A stretch of 48,907 nt of DNA from Clostridia bacterium (GTDB lineage Bacteria > Bacillota > Clostridia > Peptostreptococcales > Acidaminobacteraceae), in assembly GCA_016937975.1 (NCBI GenBank), contig JAFGVN010000004.1, positions 1 to 48,907 of the forward strand. Direction: 5' to 3'. The notes under the pieces are model-generated. The model searched no databases. It had not been told where the DNA came from and saw only the letters and a program-made list of their open reading frames with translations. The translations under genes and the position numbers were made by a program. Positions 1-7,547 of this stretch are shown piece after piece; position 1 is the stretch's first letter, and each line of letters starts with the position of its first letter.

Positions 1-40
1 CATCACTTCGTTTGAGGTATGTTTCAGTTGAAATAAGAAA

Positions 41-77
41 CCCCCACTTCAAGTCGAATTGATAGGCTAAGCGGGGG
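41..77. repeat. G/C-rich inverted repeat before the GGDEF gene
   Basis: The arms CCCCCACTT (41-49) and AAGCGGGGG (69-77) pair with one mismatch around a 19-nt loop. No T-run follows, so this is not an ordinary intrinsic terminator. It ends in a purine-rich GGGGGAGG that could serve as a ribosome binding site for the next gene. It might be the 3' end of a structured RNA that starts before the window. I cannot identify it. Confidence 0.35.
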
Positions 78-93
78 AGGTTCATTTGATACA

Positions 94-555
94 TTGACAG
101 GTTTATTTTCTAGAGCCGTCTTTGATATTCTACTAATCAAAGAAATGAGTTATTCGAGAAGAAGTAAAACTGATCTAAGTCTACTGATGTTGGATATTGA
201 TGATTTCAAAGAGATTAATGATCACTTAGGACATCAGGAGGGTGATTTCATTTTAATGGCATTGGGAAAAATCCTAAAAGAGAAAAGTAGAAGTATGGAT
301 ATTGCATGTCGATATGGAGGTGATGAGTTTATCGTGATTATGCCAGGTTCCACTTTGGAAGATGCTCAGGTTTATGCTGTGAGAATAAAAGCTGCATTAG
401 AGGACATCAAAAGGTTGAATAAAAGTATTACAGTCAGCATCGGTTTATCCTCAATGGACGATGATGATTATACTGGTGATATGTTAATAAAGCGAGCAGA
501 TGAAAACTTGTATCATGCAAAAATCCAAGGAAAAAATCAGGTGGTTTTCAGTTAA
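94..555 (+). CDS. GGDEF-domain protein (diguanylate cyclase), probably 5'-truncated
   Basis: This encodes almost exactly one GGDEF domain, the module that joins two GTP into cyclic di-GMP. The metal-binding motif LDIDDF, the catalytic RYGGDEF and, five residues before it, an RxxD inhibitory site (RSMD) are intact, so the catalytic core reads as functional. The only standard start is the TTG at 94, 13 nt after a GGGGGAGG stretch. However, the family motif D-x-L-T-G-L begins before that TTG: frame codons from 85 read FDTLTGL. The frame is closed by a stop at 34-36. With no sensor or membrane region, the gene is either a remnant that lost its N-terminus or uses a rare start codon. The domain call is firm; the gene's integrity is not. 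Confidence 0.7.
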   Translation: MTGLFSRAVFDILLIKEMSYSRRSKTDLSLLMLDIDDFKEINDHLGHQEGDFILMALGKILKEKSRSMDIACRYGGDEFIVIMPGSTLEDAQVYAVRIKAALEDIKRLNKSITVSIGLSSMDDDDYTGDMLIKRADENLYHAKIQGKNQVVFS

Positions 556-617
556 TTGAAGGCGTCATAGTTGAGGGAGAATTTTTCCTTTGGATTTTAA
601 CTAGAAAGGAAAGAGAT

Positions 618-845
618 ATGGATAAAATAAAAGTAGAATTGTGGTTTGATGATAAGTCAACGGTTAGAGAGATCCTATTATCGACAGTGGAATTGGAGCA
701 TTTGTTGATGAACAAGGAAATTCTGTCTGATAATGAAGAATATTTGCTTGGTAAATTTTTATTGATTAATGAAGGCGATAAGATTTGGTACCGTGCTTAT
801 TGTTTTTTAAAAGGAGGTTTGAGATCTCAAGGTTTCATGAAATGA
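618..845 (+). CDS. small hypothetical protein, translationally coupled to a SWIM gene
   Basis: A 75-residue acidic protein with no motif I recognise, no signal peptide and no membrane segment. The start is supported by GAAAGGAAAGAG just upstream of the ATG. Its stop overlaps the probable ATG of the SWIM gene as ATGA (842-845), the usual arrangement for coupled translation. The two products may therefore work together, or the small ORF may have been the N-terminal part of a larger SWIM protein that has since been disrupted. Homology to named families is not visible. Confidence 0.5.
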   Translation: MDKIKVELWFDDKSTVREILLSTVELEHLLMNKEILSDNEEYLLGKFLLINEGDKIWYRAYCFLKGGLRSQGFMK

Positions 846-1222
846 TGACGATGAAAGAGTCACAAATGAAGTTGGAATTTAAAACGTTTTTTTCTGATAC
901 CGTTCTTAACTTAGGCTTTCAAATTTATCAATCGAATAAGATCACACAAATTGAATCAAAGGAGCATATCATTCATGCTCAAGTTTTAGATCATGAAACC
1001 TACGATATTGAAATAAAATACCACAAGAGTAAAATAGAACATATGACCTGTACTTGTTCTTATGCTGATTTTGGATATTATTGCATGCACATGGCAGCTG
1101 TTTGCATATATTTAGAACATAGCAATCTTATAATGAGTAGAGTAGAAGACCCTATTGAAGGCGATGTTAGTATCCCGTGTAAAAGTGAAGTTGAAGAAAG
1201 AAAAAAGCAACTTAATCCTTGA
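842..1222 (+). CDS. SWIM zinc-finger protein (C-terminus possibly frameshifted)
   Basis: The core CTCSYADFGYYCMHMAAV fits the SWIM finger CxCx(n)CxH, a zinc-binding module in bacterial proteins linked to SNF2 ATPases and in DNA or protein binding. It sits around residues 74-91 of 126. The ATG at 842 is preferred because it overlaps the stop of the preceding ORF (ATGA) and follows an AAGG; an AAGGAGG at 811-817 lies further upstream. After the finger the frame soon ends at 1222 just beyond an A6 run (1201-1206), while an adjacent frame stays open to 1568. That suggests a frameshift. A second SWIM gene with a different partner lies at 10462. Confidence 0.6.
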   Translation: MMTMKESQMKLEFKTFFSDTVLNLGFQIYQSNKITQIESKEHIIHAQVLDHETYDIEIKYHKSKIEHMTCTCSYADFGYYCMHMAAVCIYLEHSNLIMSRVEDPIEGDVSIPCKSEVEERKKQLNP

Positions 1223-1568
1223 AAAAAATAGAAGAAAAGAAAACTCTAAGGATCCTGTAGCTTTAGTCATGAGTGGTACAATACCAAGGGTATTGGAAAA
1301 TGACATTTTTTTTGTTAATCTGATCAAGTATGCTGATTTGTTGTTGTTGGAAGGTGAAGAAAAAAATAACGTGATGGGTTTAATGGTTAAGTACAAAAGA
1401 AATTACAAAGTGTTTCAATGGTTAATTGATTTTTCACATCTACAAAATAACCGTCTTCTGGAACTTCAGTTGATTGAAGAAGGGATAACTTGGTGCCATG
1501 ATCATGGGGATCATAAACATTTAGAAGACCTGTATCAAACTAGAAAGATATTTTATAGTAACTTGTAG
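1155..1568 (+). pseudogene. probable out-of-frame C-terminal part of the SWIM gene
   Basis: This frame stays open through and beyond the end of the SWIM reading frame and has protein-like composition from about 1269 to 1568. It is a charged, helix-prone segment ending in a His-rich patch (CHDHGDHKH). No ribosome binding site is evident before any internal start (TTG 1155, ATG 1269). The simplest reading is that it is the former C-terminal half of the SWIM protein, separated by a one-base slip at or near the A6 run at 1201-1206. A separate small gene starting at ATG 1269 is possible. Confidence 0.4.
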
Positions 1569-1669
1569 AGAAAGAGATTGGTATTTGCTGGGTAGAAGAA
1601 AGTATCTATCTTTTTTTTGTGGCTGTGTAAATTTAAGCTAATTTTAGTCTACATAAAATGTGTAAAATT

Positions 1670-1693
1670 CCCATATTTAGGGTAATAAATGGG
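1670..1693. repeat. imperfect inverted repeat upstream of the Rieske gene
   Basis: CCCATATTTA (1670-1679) faces TAATAAATGGG (1683-1693) in the 250-bp gap between the SWIM region and the Rieske gene. With no T-run it is more like a protein-binding site than a terminator. Apart from this and A-rich tracts I see nothing else in the gap. Confidence 0.25.
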
Positions 1694-1806
1694 ATAAATG
1701 TTATAGGGTGGACGATACAATTTTAAAAAAAACAAACCAATAAATAGCCCCTAATTTGTATGGTTATGAATAGATTCTGAAAATAAAACCTTAAGGAAGT
1801 TTAAAA

Positions 1807-1824
1807 ATGGTGATGAAAAAATGA
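1807..1824 (+). CDS. five-codon upstream ORF overlapping the Rieske start
   Basis: ATG-GTG-ATG-AAA-AAA-TGA (MVMKK) lies 8-9 nt after an AAGGAAG ribosome binding site. Its stop overlaps the ATG at 1821 as ATGA. The Rieske ATG itself is too far (about 22 nt) from that ribosome binding site, so this micro-ORF could deliver ribosomes to the main start. Alternatively it is fortuitous. Confidence 0.35.
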   Translation: MVMKK

Positions 1825-2807
1825 TAAGAAACCAATGGTATGTTGTTTTAGAGAGTCGAAAAATTAAAAGAAAGCCAGTTGGATTAGTTCGGTTCAACGA
1901 AAAACTCGTGTTCTGGCGGGATGAGGATAATAAAGTACATTGTATTCATGATATTTGCTGTCACCGAGGCGCGAGTTTGTCAAAGGGATGTGTTCATAAA
2001 GATATGATTGCATGTCCATTTCATGGATTTGAGTATGATGCAACTGGACAAGTTAAGGAGATTCCAGCCCTTGGGAAAAATTATGAAGTACCCAAGGACT
2101 TTCGTGTAAAGGCTTATCCTGTTAGAGAAGCTTATGATTTAATTTGGATGTGGTATGGTGAAATGGGATCTGAAACAGATGAATTACATTTTTTTGATGA
2201 TTTGAAAAGTGATTATTTTTATAGTGGTTTTAGTGAAGTTTGGCCAGTTCATTATACGAGAGCCATAGAAAATCAATTGGATGTTGTGCATTTGCCCTTT
2301 GTCCACAAAACAACCATTGGTAAAGGCATGGGAAAAGTTGTGAATGGTCCAGTGGTAAAATGGTCAGAAAATCGTATGACTTTTTATGTCAATAATGTAG
2401 AAGATCATGGACAAGCTGCGTTAAAAGCGAGTGAAATAAAAAACTATGAATCGTTATTTCAACTTCAGTTTCAAATGCCAAACACATGGCAGAATATCAT
2501 TTCTGACAGAGTCAGAATCTTTGCAGCTTTTGTACCCATAGATGACCATCATACAGAAATTATCATTCGCATGTATCAACAATATATAAAAGTACCTATT
2601 CTAGGGAAATTTCTAGGATACATCAGTAATTATTTCAACAAAATTATCTTACATCAAGATCGTGATGTGGTAATGACTCAAATACCTGATAGAACAGATT
2701 TAAAGATGCATGAAAAACTTATTCCTGGTGATTTACCCATCATTGAATATCGGAAGAAAAGAAATGCCCTTTTAAACTTAGATGTAAAAACTAACCATGA
2801 AACGTAA
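1821..2807 (+). CDS. Rieske [2Fe-2S] non-heme iron oxygenase, alpha-subunit type
   Basis: The 328-residue protein has an N-terminal Rieske domain with C46-x-H48 and C65-P-F-H68, which bind a [2Fe-2S] cluster. The C-terminal domain carries NQLDVVHLPFVH, with D154, H157 and H162 matching the family's D-x2-H-x(3,4)-H mononuclear iron site. Such enzymes pass electrons from a reductase to the iron and insert oxygen into aromatic or other substrates, or demethylate them. The size suits a single-component oxygenase of the pheophorbide/vanillate type. No reductase or ferredoxin gene is adjacent, and the substrate cannot be read. Its presence in a probable anaerobe is notable. It is followed after 78 bp by a c-di-GMP gene. 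Confidence 0.88.
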   Translation: MIRNQWYVVLESRKIKRKPVGLVRFNEKLVFWRDEDNKVHCIHDICCHRGASLSKGCVHKDMIACPFHGFEYDATGQVKEIPALGKNYEVPKDFRVKAYPVREAYDLIWMWYGEMGSETDELHFFDDLKSDYFYSGFSEVWPVHYTRAIENQLDVVHLPFVHKTTIGKGMGKVVNGPVVKWSENRMTFYVNNVEDHGQAALKASEIKNYESLFQLQFQMPNTWQNIISDRVRIFAAFVPIDDHHTEIIIRMYQQYIKVPILGKFLGYISNYFNKIILHQDRDVVMTQIPDRTDLKMHEKLIPGDLPIIEYRKKRNALLNLDVKTNHET

Positions 2808-2885
2808 AGGAACACTAGAAGTGATTGACAAATTACTTTTAAGCTAAGAAACTGTGTGATCAATTGAATTTTGAAGAGGTGTAAA

Positions 2886-4790
2886 ATGAAAAGAAATGAG
2901 ATTATGAACTCATTTTTAAGCAAACTAAATCCTTTCTATGACATTATGAATATATTTCTTACCTTATTTACTTTAGGATTTCTTGTGAGCAATTTATTGA
3001 GTGGATTTGACCTGGTGTACATTATTTTAACAATAGGGATTGTATTAGTAGGCTCTCTCCTGTTTGTAATGAGACATCATATAAACATTAAAATAAAAAT
3101 AAGAATTACATTATTGGTCTTTGTTATTTTCTTTATGCATTCGTTAATTAAAAATGGCTTCATAGGCTCAGGGATCTTTGCATTTTGCATCTACATTATC
3201 ATGGCTATTTCTTATTTTGATTTAAAAAAGAGTATTGTTTTTAGCAGCATTGGAATAATTTTATTGGCTTCTGTAGCGGTTATGATTAATCAAGGGGTTA
3301 TTGATTTGTCAATGCATTTAAAATCAGTTGAAGCTTATAAGTCAGAATGGTACAATCAGGTTTTAACTGCATTTTCTTTCATTGTAGTGAGTTACATTAC
3401 CATATCAGTTATTCGTGAACACTTAATTAACACTTTGTTAGAAAATGAAACAGCTAAGGAAGTCTTGGAAAATCAAAAGAATGCGTTGTCACATTACCAA
3501 GAAGAGTTAGAGAAAATTGCTTATTATGATCAACTTACAGGTTTATTCAATCGACAGTATCTGAGAAGTATTCTTGATCATAGAAAAGGTATCCCTTTAG
3601 AAGATTTCTATATGATTGCAATTTTGGATATTGTGAATTTCAAACTCATTAATGCCAATTATGGTATGGAAAGTGGAGATACTTTTTTAAAAAGCATCGC
3701 TGAAATCATTCAAACCAATTTGCCTGTTGGAGGCATTCTTTCTAGAATTGGTGCAAATGAATTTGCGCTCATCATGCCCAAATGGACTTATGAGGATTTG
3801 AGAGTCTTTTCAGAACATTGTTATGAAGCGTTTGAAAGTGTAAAAAACATGGTGTCTATATTGCCAAAACAGCCATATGTCATTGCATATCATAACTGGT
3901 ATCCAGAAGAAAATACAATCGATGAAATGATTAAACTCCTTAGTATTGCAATAAACTATGCTAAAGAAAATCACTTAAATGGTTTAGTTGCCTACCGAGA
4001 AGAAATGAAAGAACAAGTCAATCGACAGGGCTTATTACTTTCAAATGTTGAACGTTCAATAGCAGATGATGCCTTTCAAGTTTGGTTTCAAGGCAAATGG
4101 TCCAGTAAGGAGAATAAGTTTGTCGGTTATGAAGCTTTATCGAGATGGTTTGATCAGGAGCACAAGGTTATCTCTCCAGGGGAGTTTATTCCAATAATCA
4201 ACAATTCTCAATATATGAAGATTTTCAATCAGTATATTATAAGAAAATCTATTGTATCCTTTGAAAGTATTCAAAAGGTATCAAAGAATAGACTTTCATT
4301 GTCATTGAATATTTCACCTTTGTTTTTCTTGTTGGATGACTTTGAGGTCTTTATAAATTCAGTTATTGAGTCCTCCACTTTAGATAAGAATCAAATCGTT
4401 TTAGAAATTACAGAGGATGTTTTTATTGAAGATTATCTGCCTATTTCCGACAAAGTAGATGTTCTTTCCAAGGATGGTTTTAAAATATCCCTGGATGATT
4501 TTGGCTCAGGTTATTCCTCACTAAGTCATATCAACAGCATAAAAATGGACGAAATAAAAGTAGATCGAAGTATTATTGTGAACTTAGAGACCAGTGATAA
4601 ATCTCAACTGCTCATTGAGCTGGTGATTGAAATGGCTAAGCGATTGGGCATTAGTGTTGTTGCAGAAGGTGTTGAAACGAAAATACAAGCAGATTTACTC
4701 ACAGCTATCGGCATAGATATTATTCAAGGATACTATTACTCAAAACCTCAGCCGGCAGAAAAGTTAATCACTGATCTAACTGAAATGTAA
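2886..4790 (+). CDS. membrane GGDEF-EAL protein, probable c-di-GMP phosphodiesterase
   Basis: The N-terminus (about residues 15-190) holds six or seven hydrophobic segments forming a membrane sensor, followed by a short coiled coil. A GGDEF domain begins at DQLTGLFNR, but its signature is GANEF instead of GGDEF, so synthase activity is unlikely; it may bind GTP or regulate. The EAL domain is complete: YEALSRW near residue 415, NISP, LEITED, DDFGSGYSS, KVDRS and VAEGVE supply the metal and catalytic residues. It should hydrolyse c-di-GMP to pGpG at the membrane. ATG 2886 follows GAAGAGGTG; an in-frame TTG at 2871 is less likely. A terminator follows directly. Confidence 0.88.
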   Translation: MKRNEIMNSFLSKLNPFYDIMNIFLTLFTLGFLVSNLLSGFDLVYIILTIGIVLVGSLLFVMRHHINIKIKIRITLLVFVIFFMHSLIKNGFIGSGIFAFCIYIIMAISYFDLKKSIVFSSIGIILLASVAVMINQGVIDLSMHLKSVEAYKSEWYNQVLTAFSFIVVSYITISVIREHLINTLLENETAKEVLENQKNALSHYQEELEKIAYYDQLTGLFNRQYLRSILDHRKGIPLEDFYMIAILDIVNFKLINANYGMESGDTFLKSIAEIIQTNLPVGGILSRIGANEFALIMPKWTYEDLRVFSEHCYEAFESVKNMVSILPKQPYVIAYHNWYPEENTIDEMIKLLSIAINYAKENHLNGLVAYREEMKEQVNRQGLLLSNVERSIADDAFQVWFQGKWSSKENKFVGYEALSRWFDQEHKVISPGEFIPIINNSQYMKIFNQYIIRKSIVSFESIQKVSKNRLSLSLNISPLFFLLDDFEVFINSVIESSTLDKNQIVLEITEDVFIEDYLPISDKVDVLSKDGFKISLDDFGSGYSSLSHINSIKMDEIKVDRSIIVNLETSDKSQLLIELVIEMAKRLGISVVAEGVETKIQADLLTAIGIDIIQGYYYSKPQPAEKLITDLTEM

Positions 4791-4841
4791 AAAAGGGGCA
4801 CTGTCTTATGATGGATGATCATAAAGACAAAGCTCCTTTTT
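4791..4841 (+). terminator. intrinsic terminator after the GGDEF-EAL gene
   Basis: AAAAGGGGC...TGTCTTATGAT pairs with ATCATAAAGACA...GCTCCTTTTT, giving a long stem and a T-run a few bases after the stop codon. Confidence 0.85.
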
Positions 4842-4865
4842 CTTTGATTATAATTCCTTGAATAA

Positions 4866-4979
4866 ATGTTGGTCCATCAATTATGGACGCATAAGATTTT
4901 AACAAGAGCAGAAGCAGCTCAACTTGTAAGAAACATGTTAACGGTTCCGGGTCTAATAGATTACAAAACCTTTGAATAA
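4866..4979 (+). pseudogene. fragment resembling the end of an S-layer-homology (SLH) domain
   Basis: A 37-codon open stretch includes ILTRAEAAQLVRNML, which resembles the C-terminal half of an SLH repeat (typically I-x-R-A-E-x-A-x-L-[IV]). SLH modules anchor surface proteins to cell-wall polymers. There is no ribosome binding site or signal peptide, and a terminator lies about 95 bp downstream with no other gene to serve. I infer a decayed remnant of a deleted surface-protein gene. The match is short, so this is tentative. Confidence 0.35.
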
Positions 4980-5073
4980 TTTGAAGAGATTTATTGTATA
5001 CAAAGATTGAATGGAATAGTAATAAAATGAACCTCGATTTTATTTATGTGGACCATAGTATTTCAGAGCGAAG

Positions 5074-5108
5074 CAGATGCAAACCTTTAGGGGAGCATCT
5101 GTTTTTTT
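5074..5108 (+). terminator. intrinsic terminator without an intact upstream gene
   Basis: CAGATGC (5074-5080) pairs with GCATCTG (5095-5101), followed by T7. It lies between the SLH-like fragment and the arsenic operon. It may have ended the lost gene and now insulates the arsR promoter. Confidence 0.75.
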
Positions 5109-5110
5109 GC

Positions 5111-5139
5111 TTGACAGGTGTAACATAAAATGATAGCAT
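5111..5139 (+). promoter_or_regulatory. promoter of the arsenic operon
   Basis: A perfect -35 box TTGACA (5111-5116) lies 17 nt from a weak -10 TAGCAT (5134-5139). A second candidate -10, TATAAT at 5145-5150, is too distant for this -35. The palindromic operator overlaps the -10 and the probable transcription start. Confidence 0.6.
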
Positions 5140-5165
5140 ATGAGTATAATCGATTATGCTCATAT
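5138..5165. promoter_or_regulatory. 28-bp palindromic ArsR operator
   Basis: The sequence reads ATATGAGtATAATC followed by GATTATgCTCATAT. It is a palindrome with a single mismatched pair, centred between 5151 and 5152. It sits between the -35 box and the arsR ribosome binding site, where bound repressor would block transcription. ArsR/SmtB repressors bind such A/T-rich inverted repeats and release them when arsenite or antimonite binds. Confidence 0.8.
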
Positions 5166-5177
5166 ATGGAGGTTGTT

Positions 5178-5573
5178 ATGTTAGATTATTTTAAGGCACT
5201 AGGTGATGAAAATAGATTAAAGATCTTCTTTTTATTGTCTATGTATGAACTATGTGTATGTGAAATTGAAGTTCTGTTGGATTTAACGCAATCCAATGTC
5301 TCAAGACATTTATCAAGGCTAAAACAAGCCAAATTGATTGTTGGCTTGAAGGATGCTCAATGGATGCATTATAAGCTTGATGAACAATTTAAGTTAAATA
5401 ACCAACATCTGTATGATTATTTGATGTATGAGTTTGCTCGTTTAGATGAATTTAAGCTTCTAAAACAGAAATGTATGAAATATAAAAATAGCGCATACTC
5501 ATGTCAAACCATAACCAATGATAAAGCACTTGTCATTAATTTTCTTGAAGAAGATTTAAAGCCTTTGTTTTAA
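5178..5573 (+). CDS. arsR: ArsR-family arsenic-responsive repressor
   Basis: A winged-helix dimeric repressor of 131 residues. The metalloid site is ELCVCE, with C26 and C28 at the start of the sensing helix, exactly the ELCVCD-type motif of arsenite-sensing ArsR. The recognition helix is LTQSNVSRHLSRLK. The ATG at 5178 is chosen because GGAGG lies about 7 nt upstream. An in-frame ATG at 5130 would place codons across the operator and lacks a ribosome binding site. It heads the arsR-acr3-arsC operon and should repress it through the adjacent palindrome. The Cys-rich tail (KQKC, YSC) may add a further ligand. Confidence 0.93.
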   Translation: MLDYFKALGDENRLKIFFLLSMYELCVCEIEVLLDLTQSNVSRHLSRLKQAKLIVGLKDAQWMHYKLDEQFKLNNQHLYDYLMYEFARLDEFKLLKQKCMKYKNSAYSCQTITNDKALVINFLEEDLKPLF

Positions 5574-5591
5574 GCAAATGAGGAGAAGTTT

Positions 5592-6650
5592 ATGAATAAA
5601 GAAAAATTGGAAGGTATTAGTTTTTTTGAAAAGTATTTAACCCTTTGGGTTATTGGATGTATGATTTTAGGTGTACTGATTGGGCAGTTCTTGCCAGGTG
5701 TACCTGAAACTTTGAGTAAATTTGAATATGCAAATGTTTCTATTCCTATTGCAATACTCATTTGGTTAATGATCTATCCCATGATGTTAAAAGTTGATTT
5801 TCACAGTGTAAAATATGTGGGGAAAAACCCGAAAGGATTATATATCACTTGGATTACCAATTGGTTGATTAAACCTTTTACGATGTTTGGAATTTCTTAT
5901 TTCTTTTTCTATGTCGTGTTTAAAAGTATTATACCAGCTGATTTAGCAAAGGATTACTTGTCAGGGGCAATACTATTAGGTGCAGCACCTTGTACAGCGA
6001 TGGTTTTTGTTTGGAGTCACTTGACTAAAGGTAATGCTGCTTATACGGTCGTACAAGTTGCAACAAATGACTTAATCATTTTGGTTGCCTTCACCCCTAT
6101 TGTAGCTTTTCTTTTAGGGGTAGGTGGTGTTCAAATCCCTTGGGATACTTTGATTTTATCAGTGGTATTGTTTGTGGTCATTCCTTTAGTGGGAGGCATT
6201 ATCACAAGAAATTTAATCGTAAGGAACCATGGCATTGAATATTTTCAAAATGTATTTATTCAAAAGTTTAATCATATCACGATTGGTGGTTTGTTGTTGA
6301 CGTTAGTCATTATATTCTCATTCCAAGGGAAAGTGATTATTGAAAATCCAGTGCATATTGGTTTGATCGCTGTTCCATTAACTTTACAAACTTTTTTAAT
6401 ATTTTTCATTGCCTATTTAACGAGCAAAGCATTTAAATTACCTCATAATATTGCAGCGCCAGCGGGTATGATTGGTGCTTCGAATTTCTTTGAATTGGCA
6501 GTAGCGGTTGCTATAGCATTGTTTGGTGCAGACAGCCCTGTTGCCCTTGCCACCATTGTTGGTGTATTGGTGGAAGTACCCGTGATGTTAATGTTAGTGA
6601 AAATCGCGAATCATACAAAACATTGGTTTGTTCAACCAATCAAATCATAA
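5592..6650 (+). CDS. acr3: Acr3-family arsenite efflux permease
   Basis: A 352-residue integral membrane protein with about ten hydrophobic segments. GAAPCTAMVFVWS contains the conserved cysteine of the Acr3 family, and the neighbouring KGNAAYTVVQVATND is also typical. It expels arsenite (and possibly antimonite) across the cytoplasmic membrane using the proton-motive force. The ribosome binding site is AGGAG 6-7 nt upstream. It lies 18 bp after arsR and 19 bp before arsC, so all three are one operon induced by arsenite. Confidence 0.95.
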   Translation: MNKEKLEGISFFEKYLTLWVIGCMILGVLIGQFLPGVPETLSKFEYANVSIPIAILIWLMIYPMMLKVDFHSVKYVGKNPKGLYITWITNWLIKPFTMFGISYFFFYVVFKSIIPADLAKDYLSGAILLGAAPCTAMVFVWSHLTKGNAAYTVVQVATNDLIILVAFTPIVAFLLGVGGVQIPWDTLILSVVLFVVIPLVGGIITRNLIVRNHGIEYFQNVFIQKFNHITIGGLLLTLVIIFSFQGKVIIENPVHIGLIAVPLTLQTFLIFFIAYLTSKAFKLPHNIAAPAGMIGASNFFELAVAVAIALFGADSPVALATIVGVLVEVPVMLMLVKIANHTKHWFVQPIKS

Positions 6651-6669
6651 AATAAGTTGGAGGTAATAG

Positions 6670-7095
6670 ATGAAATACAAAGTAGCTTTTATATGTGTAC
6701 ACAATTCTTGTAGAAGTCAAATGGCAGAGGGATGGGCCAAGGCATTAGGAAAAAATATCTTTGATGTTTATTCTGCAGGTACTGAGGATTATCCTGAAGT
6801 AAAACCTTTGGCTGTAGAAGTCATGGAAGAAGCTGGTATTGATATGAGCGAGCATCATCCTAAGTTATTGTCTGATATTCCAGAAGAACTGGATATTTTA
6901 ATTACGATGGGTTGTAATGTCGTATGTCCTTTTGTTCCAAACCAGCATATGGAAGATTGGGGCTTAGATGATCCATCAGGTGGTCCAATAGAAGGTTTTA
7001 GAGTCACGAGAGACTTAATTAAGAAGAAAGTAGAAGAATTAATTCAGAGAGTGGAAGAAGGCGAAATTAATCTCCACCAGATAGAATTTAAGTAA
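6670..7095 (+). CDS. arsC: arsenate reductase, low-molecular-weight phosphatase fold
   Basis: This protein reduces arsenate to arsenite, which Acr3 then exports. The phosphatase P-loop is C9-VHNSC-R15 near the N-terminus. Two further cysteines, C82 and C86 in GCNVVCPFVP, can relay the disulfide. DWGLDDPSGG carries the Asp-Pro acid loop. The C82-x3-C86 spacing differs from the seven-residue spacing of the Staphylococcus type, so the reductant (thioredoxin or other) is not certain. It is the last gene of the operon, with GGAGGTAAT upstream and a terminator shortly after. Confidence 0.95.
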   Translation: MKYKVAFICVHNSCRSQMAEGWAKALGKNIFDVYSAGTEDYPEVKPLAVEVMEEAGIDMSEHHPKLLSDIPEELDILITMGCNVVCPFVPNQHMEDWGLDDPSGGPIEGFRVTRDLIKKKVEELIQRVEEGEINLHQIEFK

Positions 7096-7120
7096 TCTTT
7101 GAATGAAGTACTAAAATTAT

Positions 7121-7163
7121 AAAAGGCAGTAAACATCTATGATTAGAGGCGTTTGCTGCCTTT
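7121..7163 (+). terminator. terminator of the arsenic operon
   Basis: AAAGGCAGTAAAC pairs with GTTTGCTGCCTTT (one G-T pair) around a 17-nt loop. The T-run is short. Confidence 0.75.
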
Positions 7164-7547
7164 GGGTATTTCATTTCGAAGACTGCAGAGGATGTATTGC
7201 CTATATAAATTGTAATTGTTAAGTTATTCTGAAAAGAAAAATTTCTCTATAGGTGTGGGTATGATGCACATTTGCAGAAAAATAATCGAGTGGTCTTCTT
7301 TCACATGACTTTAGTGACTCAAACAATAGGTTGAGGCATTCCATGATAAAATATTGTAGAATAACTTCATCAATGAGATTAATATATAAGAGCAATGATC
7401 ATTTAAAAGAAAATGTGAATGATAAAATTAAATATTCAAATAGAAAAACAATGATGGATGAAGTAGAATAAAAGGGTTAATGGAAACAAGATCTCTTCAT
7501 CTAGAAAATTAGGCGTAACCATTATTTTGAAAGAATTAGGAGTAGGT
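7164..7547. other. 380-bp gap without a recognisable gene
   Basis: I see no structured RNA, strong promoter or known repeat. A 32-codon ORF beginning at ATG 7373 (MRLIYKSN...) lacks a ribosome binding site and any family resemblance. It may be a gene fragment or chance. Confidence 0.4.
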
